From contig CAVOIC010000009.1 of assembly GCA_963695985.1 (NCBI GenBank), forward strand, positions 1-64,000: a DNA stretch of 64,000 bases, given 5' to 3'. The notes beneath the pieces were generated by a model. It was not told where the DNA came from. It saw only the letters and a list, made by a program, of their open reading frames with translations, and ran no database searches. Shown piece by piece: positions 39,603 to 47,339 of the stretch. The stretch is from DATBVX01 sp963695985 (GTDB lineage Bacteria > Pseudomonadota > Gammaproteobacteria > Steroidobacterales > Steroidobacteraceae). Numbering within the stretch: the stretch's first letter is position 1; every line of letters begins with the position of its first letter. Made by a program: the position numbers and the translations under genes.

Positions 39603-40232
39603 TCAGCTCCGACTGGAGTGGCGCGACTCGAGCTCGTGCACGACGCGGGCGAGCGAGAGGTTGCGGGTCTTCATCAGAAGCAGCAGGTGATACATCAAGT
39701 CTGCGGTTTCGCTAACGATCTTGGCGTCGTCGTCCCCGACGGCCGCAAGCGCCACTTCAACCCCTTCCTCGCCGATCTTCTGAGCGATCCCCGACGGGCC
39801 CTTGGCAACGAGTCGCGCCGTGTAGCTTCCCTCTGGCATTTCGGCAATCCGCCGCTCGATCACTGCCTCGAGCCGGGCGAGGAAGGCGAGCTCCTCGGCC
39901 GCCGTAGGTGGCTGATCGACAAAGCAGGTCGGTGTGCCGCGATGGCACACCGGGCCCCGCGGCTCGGCGAGGATCAGCAGAGTGTCGTTATCGCAGTCGG
40001 AGGTGACGCTGATGACGTCCAGGACGTGCCCAGAGGTCTCGCCTTTCATCCACTGCGTCTGGCGGGAGCGGCTGTAAAAATGCACCCGACCTTGTGCCAG
40101 GGTTTCATGCAGGGCCTCGCGGTTCATGAAACCGACCATCAATAAGGCGCCCGTCGTGGCGTGTTGCACGACAGCAGGAATCAGTCCGTCGCCCTTCTGC
40201 CAATCGAGAGTCTGGATCTCGTCGAACTTCAT
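39603..40232 (-). CDS. hisIE: Phosphoribosyl-AMP cyclohydrolase/phosphoribosyl-ATP pyrophosphatase
   Basis: This 209-residue bifunctional enzyme catalyses steps 2 and 3 of histidine synthesis. The HisI half has FMNREAL, SRSRQTQWMKGETSGH and SDCDND, with a Zn-binding CHRGTPTCF loop. The HisE half contains EEGVEVALAA and LMYHLLLLM. Its ATG at 40232 overlaps the hisF stop by four bases. The longer open frame upstream lies inside hisF and is not used. Last gene of the his operon. Confidence 0.95.
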   Translation of the reverse strand: MKFDEIQTLDWQKGDGLIPAVVQHATTGALLMVGFMNREALHETLAQGRVHFYSRSRQTQWMKGETSGHVLDVISVTSDCDNDTLLILAEPRGPVCHRGTPTCFVDQPPTAAEELAFLARLEAVIERRIAEMPEGSYTARLVAKGPSGIAQKIGEEGVEVALAAVGDDDAKIVSETADLMYHLLLLMKTRNLSLARVVHELESRHSSRS

Positions 40233-40996
40233 GGCCTGACCTCGATGTTCAGCTCGTTCAGGTAGCGCTTCAGCTCGCCGATTGCGAGGGTCCCATCGTG
40301 GAATACGCTGGCTGCCAGCGCGCCATCGACACCCGCCTGGACGAAGACGGCCGCGAAGTCGGCTCGGGCACCGGCTCCGCCCGACGCTACGAGCGGCACC
40401 CGGCAGACTTCGCGCACGGCCGCGAGCTGGGTGAGATCGTAACCGCGCCTTACCCCGTCGCTCGCCATGCAATTCAGCACGATCTCACCGGCACCGCGCT
40501 CCTGGACTTCGCGCACCCAAGCCAGCGTATCGCGCTGAGTGTCGCGCGTGCGCGCCGGATCTCCGGTGTATTGGAACACCCGGTAGTTATCTCCCAGCGT
40601 CTGGCTGTCGACTCCGACTACCACGCACTGAGAACCGAAACGCTCGCTCAGCCGGTTGATGAGATCCGGATCGGCCAACGCCGGGGAATTCACGGAAATC
40701 TTGTCGGCGCCGGAATTGAGCACCGTCTCGGCGTCGGCGACGGACCGGATGCCCCCGGCGACGCAAAATGGCACGTCGAGCAGTCGCGCCACCGCACCGA
40801 CCCACCCGCGATCCACCGCCCGGCCGTCAGGGCTCGCGGTGATGTCGTAGAACACGATCTCATCCGCGCCTTCGTCCCGATAGCGCGCTGCCAGCTCCAG
40901 GATGTCACCGACTACGCGGTGATCCCGGAAGCGCACGCCCTTCACGACGCGCCCGTCGCGCACATCGAGACAGGGAATTATGCGTTTCGCAAGAAT
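40229..40996 (-). CDS. hisF: Imidazole glycerol phosphate synthase, cyclase subunit (predicted ATT start)
   Basis: HisF closes the imidazole ring using ammonia from HisH. The barrel has DGRVVKGVRF, VFCVAGGIRS-like and SVNSPAL loops, and catalytic Asp130-type residue in VVGVDSQ. The first ATG/GTG in frame (GTG 40963) would delete IIPCLDV, which carries the essential first catalytic Asp. The only position that restores the normal start ILAKRIIPCLDV is an ATT at 40996, eight bases after AGGAG. That gives 255 aa, family-typical, with hisA overlapping by 19 bases. I therefore infer a rare ATT start. Confidence 0.88.
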   Translation of the reverse strand: MLAKRIIPCLDVRDGRVVKGVRFRDHRVVGDILELAARYRDEGADEIVFYDITASPDGRAVDRGWVGAVARLLDVPFCVAGGIRSVADAETVLNSGADKISVNSPALADPDLINRLSERFGSQCVVVGVDSQTLGDNYRVFQYTGDPARTRDTQRDTLAWVREVQERGAGEIVLNCMASDGVRRGYDLTQLAAVREVCRVPLVASGGAGARADFAAVFVQAGVDGALAASVFHDGTLAIGELKRYLNELNIEVRP

Positions 40997-41718
40997 GGCG
41001 CGAGCTCCTGCGCTTCCAATTGCCCTTCCAGCAGCGCGCGCCCCGCGACGGCGGCAGATACGCCCAAGTCCGCGAGCGAGCGCAGATCTTCAGCCGAACG
41101 CACCCCGCCCGAGGCCTGCCACTCGATGTCGGGATGCCGACGCAGAGCCTCCCTATAGAGCTCGAGGTTCGGCCCGCTCAGCGCGCCATCGCGATCCACG
41201 TCAGTACAGAGCACATGTGTGAGTCCGGTGGTGCGGTAGGCGTCCAGTGCCTGCCAGAGGCTGGTACCGGTCTGAAGCTGCCAGCCATGCGTGGTACAGC
41301 GCGGCACCTGGTCGCCGTCGATGCGCACGTCGAAGGCGAGCGTGATCGCGTCGGTGCCGAAGCGTCGCAGCCACATCTGTACCTGGTCCGGTCTCATGAT
41401 GGCGGCGCTCCCGATCACGACGCGCGCCACGCCCGCGTGCAGCAACCGGTCGATGACGCTCGAATCCCGGATGCCGCCGCCCACCTGCAGTTGCATCGTG
41501 GGCATCGCCGCGAGCGTGAGGATGATGCTGCGATTGACCTGCTGGCCGTCACGCGCCCCGTCGAGATCGACTACGTGCAGCCAGCGCGCGCCAAGCTCGC
41601 GATACCGGTCGAGCAGGACCGACGGCTCGATGTCGTAGCGTGTCTCAGCTGTGAAGTCGCCTCGCAGCAGGCGCACACAGTGGCCACCGCGCAGATCGAT
41701 GGCGGGAATGAGCAGCAT
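40978..41718 (-). CDS. hisA: ProFAR isomerase
   Basis: This 246-residue TIM-barrel enzyme isomerises ProFAR to PRFAR (step 4). Signatures are IPAIDLRGGHCVRL near the start with catalytic Asp8, VGGGIRD, and TDVDRDGALSGPNLELY with the second catalytic Asp; WQASGGVRSAEDL gives the phosphate-binding loop. The ATG overlaps the hisH stop by one base (TGATG). Its 3' end overlaps the predicted ribosome site and start of hisF. Confidence 0.95.
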   Translation of the reverse strand: MLLIPAIDLRGGHCVRLLRGDFTAETRYDIEPSVLLDRYRELGARWLHVVDLDGARDGQQVNRSIILTLAAMPTMQLQVGGGIRDSSVIDRLLHAGVARVVIGSAAIMRPDQVQMWLRRFGTDAITLAFDVRIDGDQVPRCTTHGWQLQTGTSLWQALDAYRTTGLTHVLCTDVDRDGALSGPNLELYREALRRHPDIEWQASGGVRSAEDLRSLADLGVSAAVAGRALLEGQLEAQELAPFLRNA

Positions 41719-42317
41719 CAGGTCAACGCCAGGAAGTTTTCGAGGAGGCGCGCGCCGGTGTGCGCGGAGCGCTCGGGATGAAACTGCGTGCCAAAGAAGT
41801 TGTCGCGCGCGATCACGGCAGAGAGTTCATCGCCGTAGCGTGTAGAGGCAATCGTCTCGGTGCCGACGGGAAGCGCATAGCTGTGCACGAAGTAAGCGTG
41901 CGCGCCGCTCTCGATGCCTTCGAGGAGCGGAGCGGAGGCAGTGGGCGTCAGCTGATTCCAGCCCATGTGCGGCACTGGGCGCCCCGGCAACGCGACCAGC
42001 CGGCGCGCCGTTCCCCGTATGACACCGAGACAGGGCGTTGCGCCCTCTTCGGATGACTCATAGAGCAGCTGCATGCCGAGACAGATTCCGAGGACGGGTT
42101 GCGTCAGTCGCGGAATCAGGTCATCGAGACCGCGCGCCCGCAGGCGCGACATGGCGTCGCTCGCCGCACCGACGCCCGGCAGTATCACGTGGCTGGCGGC
42201 GCGAATGGCGGCCGCATCGCTGCTCAAGTCCGACGCGACTGCGAGACGTTCAAGCGCATGGCGCAAAGATGCGGTGTTAGCGCCGCCGTTCTCGATGACG
42301 ACCACACGCGTTCTCAC
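41718..42317 (-). CDS. hisH: Imidazole glycerol phosphate synthase, glutaminase subunit
   Basis: This 199-residue class I glutamine amidotransferase supplies ammonia to HisF. The nucleophile elbow is LGICLGMQLLY with the catalytic Cys; GVIRGTARRL and HMGWNQL match HisH. The His-Glu pair is in FGTQFHPERS. It starts at GTG 42317, overlapping the hisB stop by four bases (GTGA). It acts in complex with HisF, encoded two genes downstream. Confidence 0.95.
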   Translation of the reverse strand: MRTRVVVIENGGANTASLRHALERLAVASDLSSDAAAIRAASHVILPGVGAASDAMSRLRARGLDDLIPRLTQPVLGICLGMQLLYESSEEGATPCLGVIRGTARRLVALPGRPVPHMGWNQLTPTASAPLLEGIESGAHAYFVHSYALPVGTETIASTRYGDELSAVIARDNFFGTQFHPERSAHTGARLLENFLALT

Positions 42318-43393
42318 AGCACGCCCTTGGTGCTCGGCAGCTCCAGGCCTTCCTGCCGGATGGCCTGCCGCAGCGCTCGCCCCACGCCTTTGAAGCAGGC
42401 TTCGACCATGTGGTGGGTGTTCTCGCCCTGCACGCTGATGTGAATGGCCGCTGCCAGCGATTCAGCCAGTGACCGGAAAAAATGTGGCACCAGTTCCGTA
42501 GGCAGTTCACCGACGCGCTCGCGCTGAAAGCGTCCATCGAAGACAAAGTAAGGCCGACCCGAGAGGTCGAGGGCAATGCGCGCCTGCGCCTCGTCCATGG
42601 GCAGCACGAATCCGTAGCGCCCGATACCGCGCTTGTCTCCGAGCGCCTGGCGCAGGGCTTGACCGAGAGTGAGCGCGCAGTCCTCCACGGTATGGTGTTC
42701 GTCGATGTGCAAGTCGCCACGTGCCTGCAGCTGCAGGGAGAAACCTCCGTGCCGCGCGATTTGCTCGAGCATATGGTCGAAGAAGCCGATGCCGCTGCTG
42801 ATCTCGACGGGCGACTCCTGGTCGAGGTCCAAGGTTGCACTGACTTCAGTCTCGCGCGTGTGGCGCAAGACCTGCGCGCGACGTTCGGGGCGAGTCAGGC
42901 GCCGTGCGATCTCCGGCCATGAGTGTCCCGGGCCACCGTCGCGCCGCGTGCGCACGCCGCTGATGCCCAGATTGCGCGCAAATTCGAGGTCTGTCTCGCG
43001 ATCACCGATCACGACGCTGCACTCGCGGTCGAGCGCATGGCTCGCCAGCCAGTCTTTCAACAGGCCGAGCTTGGGCTTGCGGCACTCGCAGCCGTCGTGC
43101 GCGAAGTGCGGGCAGATGAAGACGTGCGCAAAGTGCACGCCCTGGGACTCGAACAGTTCGAGCAGAAAATCGTGCGCCAGACGGAAGTCCTCCTCGGGCA
43201 TGCTGGGCGTGCCGAGCCCGTCCTGGTTCGTGACCATCACCAGGAGGAAGCCCGCGCGTTGTAGCTCGAGCAGCGCGGGAATCACGCCCGGCATCAACCG
43301 GATCTTGTCCAGGCGATCGACCTGCTGGTCGGCCGGCTCTTCGACGAGCGTCCCATCGCGGTCGACGAAGGCCACCTTGAGCGGCGCGCTCAT
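42314..43393 (-). CDS. hisB: Histidinol-phosphatase/imidazoleglycerol-phosphate dehydratase
   Basis: This 359-residue fusion has an N-terminal HAD phosphatase (FVDRDGTLVEEP with the nucleophilic Asp; Zn site CPHFAHDGCECRKP) and a C-terminal dehydratase (GIGFFDHMLEQIARHG, HIDEHHTVEDCALTLG, HHMVEACFKGVGRALR). Fused HisB is typical of gammaproteobacteria. It performs steps 6 and 8. The ATG at 43393 overlaps the hisC stop (ATGA); longer upstream codons lie inside hisC. Confidence 0.95.
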   Translation of the reverse strand: MSAPLKVAFVDRDGTLVEEPADQQVDRLDKIRLMPGVIPALLELQRAGFLLVMVTNQDGLGTPSMPEEDFRLAHDFLLELFESQGVHFAHVFICPHFAHDGCECRKPKLGLLKDWLASHALDRECSVVIGDRETDLEFARNLGISGVRTRRDGGPGHSWPEIARRLTRPERRAQVLRHTRETEVSATLDLDQESPVEISSGIGFFDHMLEQIARHGGFSLQLQARGDLHIDEHHTVEDCALTLGQALRQALGDKRGIGRYGFVLPMDEAQARIALDLSGRPYFVFDGRFQRERVGELPTELVPHFFRSLAESLAAAIHISVQGENTHHMVEACFKGVGRALRQAIRQEGLELPSTKGVL

Positions 43394-44451
43394 GCGGCCT
43401 CCAGTGCGCCAAGGAGGCGCTGGTTCTGTTCTGGCGTGCCAATGGTGATGCGCAGGCAGTTCTCGAGCGTTGGGCGCCGACGCAGGTCGCGCACCAGCAG
43501 CCCGCGGTCGAGCAGGGCGCGAAACGCGCGCTCGACGTCTGTGCACCGAACCAGCAGGAAGTTGGCTGCACTCGGCCAGACGTTGGCGATCACAGGCAAT
43601 GCGCGCAGCGCCACGGTCATCCGTTCGCGCTCTGCAGCGATCAGCTCCAGGCGCGCACGCGCAATAGCAAGTTGCGGTGGCTCCAGAGCCATGAGTGCCG
43701 CATCGAGCGTCGGGGCCGCAGTGGCGTACGGAGGAATGAGCCGGCGCAGCAAACCCACCAGCGCCGGGTCCCCAAGGAGGGCGCCACAGCGTGCGCCGGC
43801 GAGCGCGTAGGCCTTCGACAGGGTCCGCAGCACGACGAGGTTGTCGTGATGTTCGAGCAGGGCCGCAAAGCTCTCGACTCCTGAGAATTCCATGTAGGCC
43901 TCATCCACCACGATGATCGCCGCGCCGGCGAGCCGCGCACAGGCGCGTTCGATGACTGCCGAATCGAGCAGGTTGCCGGTCGGGTTGTTCGGTGAACAGA
44001 AGAACAGCAGCTTGGTGCCGGGCTGCCAGCGCTCCAGGATTGCCGCTTCATCGAGCGCGAAGCCGCGTGCCTGCAACAGCGGGACCTCGACTACGGCTGC
44101 ACCCTGAATGTGGGCCGCGACTTCGTACATGCCGAACGTCGGCGGAAACACCATGATCCGGTCTTGCTGCGCCCGACAAAAGGCGCGCACCAGCAGATCG
44201 ATGGCCTCGTCGCTCCCGCGACCGATCAGCACGCGGTCCGGGCTCACCTCGTACAGCTCGGCCAGTCGCGTGACCAGGCGCTGCGGCTGAGGCTCGGGAT
44301 AGCGGTTCAGGCCTGCAGGTGAATTGTCGCCCGGCGTGCGCCACGGCAGCTCGTTGGCATGCAGGCGCTCCAGCTTTGGCTCCCAGTCCGCATGGCTGTA
44401 CGGCACCAGGTCGATCAGCTCGGGGCGGGCGATCTGCAGCACCGCGCTCAT
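43390..44451 (-). CDS. hisC: Histidinol-phosphate aminotransferase
   Basis: This 353-residue fold-type I aminotransferase carries out step 7. It has NPYP-like ANELPW, FFCSPNNPTGNLL, VVDEAYMEFSG and the PLP-lysine motif TLSKAYALAGARCG. The C-terminal Arg that binds phosphate is in NCLRITIGTPEQN. The ATG overlaps the hisD stop by four bases, continuing the tightly coupled his operon. Confidence 0.95.
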   Translation of the reverse strand: MSAVLQIARPELIDLVPYSHADWEPKLERLHANELPWRTPGDNSPAGLNRYPEPQPQRLVTRLAELYEVSPDRVLIGRGSDEAIDLLVRAFCRAQQDRIMVFPPTFGMYEVAAHIQGAAVVEVPLLQARGFALDEAAILERWQPGTKLLFFCSPNNPTGNLLDSAVIERACARLAGAAIIVVDEAYMEFSGVESFAALLEHHDNLVVLRTLSKAYALAGARCGALLGDPALVGLLRRLIPPYATAAPTLDAALMALEPPQLAIARARLELIAAERERMTVALRALPVIANVWPSAANFLLVRCTDVERAFRALLDRGLLVRDLRRRPTLENCLRITIGTPEQNQRLLGALEAA

Positions 44452-45782
44452 GCCATGCCACCCTCGGCGAGAGCGCTCAGGCGAATCGACACCGCGTTGC
44501 TGTGCGCATCCAGTCCTTCAAGGTTTGCGAGCGTACGCGCCGTCGGGCCGAGGTTACGCAAGCCCGCCGGCGTGAGCTCCTGCACGGTGATATAGCGGAA
44601 GAAATCGCCGACCGAAAGGCCGCTGTAGGCGCGCGCGTACCCGCCGGTCGGCAGGACGTGGTTGGTTCCTGTGCAGTAGTCGCCCATCGGCTCGGGCGAC
44701 CATGGTCCAAGGAACACCGAGCCCGCGCAAGTTACGCGGTCAAGCCACTGCCGTGCATCGCGCACCTGCAGAATGAGATGCTCGGGCGCGTAGATATTGC
44801 TCACGGCGAAAGCGCTTGCGAGGCTGTCTACCACGATGACGCGCGAGCCGGCGAGCGAGTGGCGCAGGATCTCGCGGCGCGTGAGCTGGCGTACCTGTGT
44901 CTCAACCTGCTCGAGCACTGCACTGGCCAGCAACGACGAGGTGGTGACGAGCACTACCTGCGCGTCGGGACTGTGCTCGGCCTGGGCGAGGAGATCAGCA
45001 GCGACGAAATCCGCGCGTGCCGTTTCATCGGCGATCACGAGTACTTCCGATGGTCCGGCGGGCAGATCGCAGGCGGCGCCCGCGGCATCGCGCGATACGA
45101 GAAGCTTGGCCGCCGTAACCCAGGCATTGCCGGGACCGAATACCTTGTCGGTCTTGGGAATCGACTCGGTGCCGTACGCCATGGCTGCAATCGCCTGTGC
45201 GCCGCCCAGCTTGAAGATGTGCTCGATGCCGCACGCCTGCGCGACGTAAAGAGTCGCCGGATCGGCGCGCCCGTCGGCCCGCGGCGGCGTGCACAGCACG
45301 CGCATCGGGCAGCCGGCAATCTGCGCCGGGACACCCAGCATGATCGCGGTCGAGGGCAGGGGAGCGCTTCCTGCCGGAACGTACAGTCCGACGGCTGCCA
45401 TGGGCACGACGCGACGCTCGCAGGAGACTCCCGGCATGGTTTCGAGGATCAGCGCTGGCGGGACTTGGGCCTCGTGGAAGCGACGCACGTTTGCAATGGC
45501 GCGATCCAGCGCCGCACGCGCCACAGCAGAGAGCGCCGGCGCGGATTCGCGCAACTCCTGGCTGCTCACGCGCAGGTCGTCGAGGTCGATGCGGTCGAGC
45601 TCGAGCGTGATCTGCCGGGCGGCTGCGTCGCCAGCGCTGCGAACCCGGTCGATGATCGCCTGCGTGGTGGCCAAGACTTCGGCCTGGACGGCATGCGCCG
45701 GCCGCTGCAACGCTGCCGCGCGCTCGGAACCTGCGAGCCGGCTCCAGTCGAGTACCGGAATGATGGTGCGCGCTTCGCTCAC
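44448..45782 (-). CDS. hisD: Histidinol dehydrogenase
   Basis: This 444-residue Zn enzyme oxidises histidinol to histidine in two NAD steps. It has YVPAGSAPLPSTAIMLGVPAQIAGC, FGPGNAWVTAAKLLV, AGPSEVLVIAD and LAQAEHSPDAQ, with the catalytic Glu-His in YAPEHLILQV. It begins at GTG 45782, whose GTGA overlaps the hisG stop. The longer frame upstream is inside hisG. Length is normal for the family. Confidence 0.95.
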   Translation of the reverse strand: MSEARTIIPVLDWSRLAGSERAAALQRPAHAVQAEVLATTQAIIDRVRSAGDAAARQITLELDRIDLDDLRVSSQELRESAPALSAVARAALDRAIANVRRFHEAQVPPALILETMPGVSCERRVVPMAAVGLYVPAGSAPLPSTAIMLGVPAQIAGCPMRVLCTPPRADGRADPATLYVAQACGIEHIFKLGGAQAIAAMAYGTESIPKTDKVFGPGNAWVTAAKLLVSRDAAGAACDLPAGPSEVLVIADETARADFVAADLLAQAEHSPDAQVVLVTTSSLLASAVLEQVETQVRQLTRREILRHSLAGSRVIVVDSLASAFAVSNIYAPEHLILQVRDARQWLDRVTCAGSVFLGPWSPEPMGDYCTGTNHVLPTGGYARAYSGLSVGDFFRYITVQELTPAGLRNLGPTARTLANLEGLDAHSNAVSIRLSALAEGGMA

Positions 45783-46678
45783 GCCAGCATCTTCTCCACG
45801 GGCAGTACCAGGACCGCTGACGCGCCTGCGCTTTTCAGGCTCTCGAGGGTCTCCCAGAAGACCGTCTCGCGGCACACGGCATGCACCGCCACCTTGTCAT
45901 CGAAGCCCTCGAGGGGAATGACCGTAGGCGATTCGCTACCCGGCAGCAGGCGCTTGATCTCGGGCAGGGCAGAGCGGGGGGCATGGAGCATGATGTACTT
46001 GCTCTCCTTGACCTGCTGTACCCCGTCGATGCGCAACATGAGACGCCGCACCCAGTCCTGTTTCTCCGGCGGCAGGGGCACGGGCGTACGAATGATGGTG
46101 GCCTGGCTTTCGAGCACCGTTTCGACTTCGCGCAGGTGATTGGCAAGCAGCGTCGAGCCGCTGGAGACCAGGTCGCAGATGTAATCGGCACGACCCAGGC
46201 GCGGCGCGATTTCCACCGCGCCCGATAGCGTGACGACTTCGGCCTGCACTGCGTGTTCGCGCAGGAACCGGCCGAGCGTGTGCGGGTAAGTGGTGGCGAT
46301 ACGCTTACCGTTCAGATCCGCGGGCCCGCGGTATTGCTGGTCGTCCGGAACGGCGATGGCCAGGCGGCAGCGCCCGAAATCCAACAGCTGGATCTGTTCA
46401 AAGAGGGCTGCGCCGCCCCGCGCCTCGAGTGCGAGGCGCTTCTCCTGCACAACGTTGAGTCCGACGATCCCGAGGTCACAGACGTCTTCCTGCACCAGGT
46501 CCGGAATGTCGTCATCGCGCATGAACAGCACATCGAGCGGCATGTTCTCCCCGTAGCACATGAGCGCGTCGCGGCCGCGGCTGTATTTCAGGCCGCAGCG
46601 CACCAGCAGGTCGAGCGAGTTGTCGGTGAGCCGACCGGCCTTCTGCACGGCCACTTTCAGTCGCTGGTGCTTATCCAT
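45779..46678 (-). CDS. hisG: ATP phosphoribosyltransferase, long form
   Basis: This 299-residue enzyme catalyses the first committed step. The N-terminal catalytic part has RLTDNSLDLLVRCGL, DVCDLGIVG and the PRPP loop ICDLVSSGSTLLANHL. The C-terminal ACT-like domain from about residue 225 makes it the long form, expected to be inhibited by histidine without HisZ. It overlaps the trpR-like regulator by eight bases, which suggests that regulator and pathway are produced together. Confidence 0.95.
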   Translation of the reverse strand: MDKHQRLKVAVQKAGRLTDNSLDLLVRCGLKYSRGRDALMCYGENMPLDVLFMRDDDIPDLVQEDVCDLGIVGLNVVQEKRLALEARGGAALFEQIQLLDFGRCRLAIAVPDDQQYRGPADLNGKRIATTYPHTLGRFLREHAVQAEVVTLSGAVEIAPRLGRADYICDLVSSGSTLLANHLREVETVLESQATIIRTPVPLPPEKQDWVRRLMLRIDGVQQVKESKYIMLHAPRSALPEIKRLLPGSESPTVIPLEGFDDKVAVHAVCRETVFWETLESLKSAGASAVLVLPVEKMLA

Positions 46679-46988
46679 GCGAGCTCTTCTTCAGCCGTGC
46701 GACAGCGATGCCGTAACCGCCGTTGCCCGCGTTGAGATAGCGTGCGACGCGTCCGATGGTCGTAACGCTGACGCCGGTCAACCGGTGAATCTCGCGATAG
46801 GGCATATCGCGCTGCAGGTATTCCACCACTGACCAACGGTCGGCCATGGCCTGCAGCTCGGCTGGAGTGCACAGGTCGCGAAAGAATTCGCGACACTCCT
46901 CCACTGAACGCAAGGTCAGAACAGCGGTGTAGAGGGCGCGCTCAGCCAGCTGTTCCTGGCGCGGACTGATGTCGCGGTGCACTTTCAT
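46671..46988 (-). CDS. TrpR-like (YerC/YecD family) repressor of the his operon
   Basis: This 105-residue protein has the TrpR-type helix-turn-helix: DLCTPAELQAMADRWSVVEYL, then DMPYREIHRLTGVSVTTIGRVARYLN. ATG 46988 gives the family-typical length; a longer frame upstream lacks support. It is the first gene of the his operon, with an operator-like dyad 23-42 bases before its start. TrpR-like proteins at this position are the proposed his regulators (HisR) of Xanthomonadales, so autoregulation and histidine response are likely. Ligand not proven. Confidence 0.88.
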   Translation of the reverse strand: MKVHRDISPRQEQLAERALYTAVLTLRSVEECREFFRDLCTPAELQAMADRWSVVEYLQRDMPYREIHRLTGVSVTTIGRVARYLNAGNGGYGIAVARLKKSSHG

Positions 46989-47010
46989 GTGGATCTGATG
47001 GCTGTAATAA

Positions 47011-47030
47011 TGTATTAGTACGTTAGTACA
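47011..47030. promoter_or_regulatory. Operator-like dyad upstream of the trpR-like/his operon
   Basis: The plus strand reads TGTATTAGTACGTTAGTACA, an imperfect dyad (TGTAyTA-N6-TArTACA). It also contains TTAGTAC twice with an eight-base period. TrpR operators are built from CTAGTAC-like half-sites, and TrpR dimers bind in tandem with eight-base spacing, so this is a strong candidate site for the adjacent TrpR-like protein. It also lies within the AT-rich his promoter region. Confidence 0.6.
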
Positions 47031-47066
47031 ATAGGAAGCCGCGGGCAAGCGTTTTCTGGCGTTTTC

Positions 47067-47096
47067 TTGACGCGGCCTGCCGCGGGCTCTTAGACT
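47067..47096 (+). promoter_or_regulatory. Sigma-70 promoter of the metX riboswitch transcript
   Basis: TTGACG (47067-47072) and TAGACT (47091-47096) are separated by 18 bases. The predicted transcription start near 47103 coincides with the first pairing strand of the SAM-I aptamer, as expected for a riboswitch leader. The promoter is divergent from the his operon. Confidence 0.6.
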
Positions 47097-47101
47097 GCCC
47101 A

Positions 47102-47216
47102 TACTCATCGAGACCGGCTGAGGGACAAGGCCCTTGGAAGCCGGGGCAACCGTCGAAGCCAACCCCTTCGAAAAGGTGCCAACTCCTGCGGAGCCTGAGG
47201 GCTTCGACAGATGAGA
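47102..47216 (+). ncRNA. SAM-I (S-box) riboswitch
   Basis: The closing stem P1 pairs CTCATC (47104-47109) with GATGAG (47210-47215). Between them are the S-box core elements in order: CTGAGGGACAAGGCCC, then GAAGCCGGGGCAACC, then a variable hairpin, then AAGGTGCCAACTCCTGC, then the last helix. These match the conserved SAM-I aptamer and its kink-turn. It precedes metX and metB, methionine synthesis genes normally shut down by SAM. Certain from the motif order; no database model was run. Confidence 0.92.
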
Positions 47217-47229
47217 TGCAGCGAGGCTT

Positions 47230-47306
47230 CCTTGCTTCGGCAAGGCTGTTGGTCGCGGCACTCCCCCGACGCGGACTTCCCGCAGGGGTTCCGATGAGTG
47301 GAACCC
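47230..47306 (+). promoter_or_regulatory. Expression platform hairpins after the SAM-I aptamer
   Basis: CCTTGC-TTCG-GCAAGG (47230-47245) is a perfect stem with a UUCG-type tetraloop. GGGTTCC-GATGAGT-GGAACCC (47286-47306) is a seven-base-pair stem. Neither is followed by a U-run, so classical intrinsic termination is not visible. Control may act on Rho or on translation. The metX ribosome site AAGGA lies 26 bases after the second stem. Confidence 0.45.
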
Positions 47307-47339
47307 GATCTGGCCGACTGGCCGATGCGAGAAGGACGA

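Noticed and set aside
40229..40963. GTG 40963 as the hisF start
   Set aside because: It would remove IIPCLDV with the essential catalytic Asp and lacks a ribosome site, unlike ATT 40996.
44319..46139. 606-codon plus-strand frame across hisC and hisD
   Set aside because: Shadow of the his genes, which have intact motifs and coupled starts on the minus strand.
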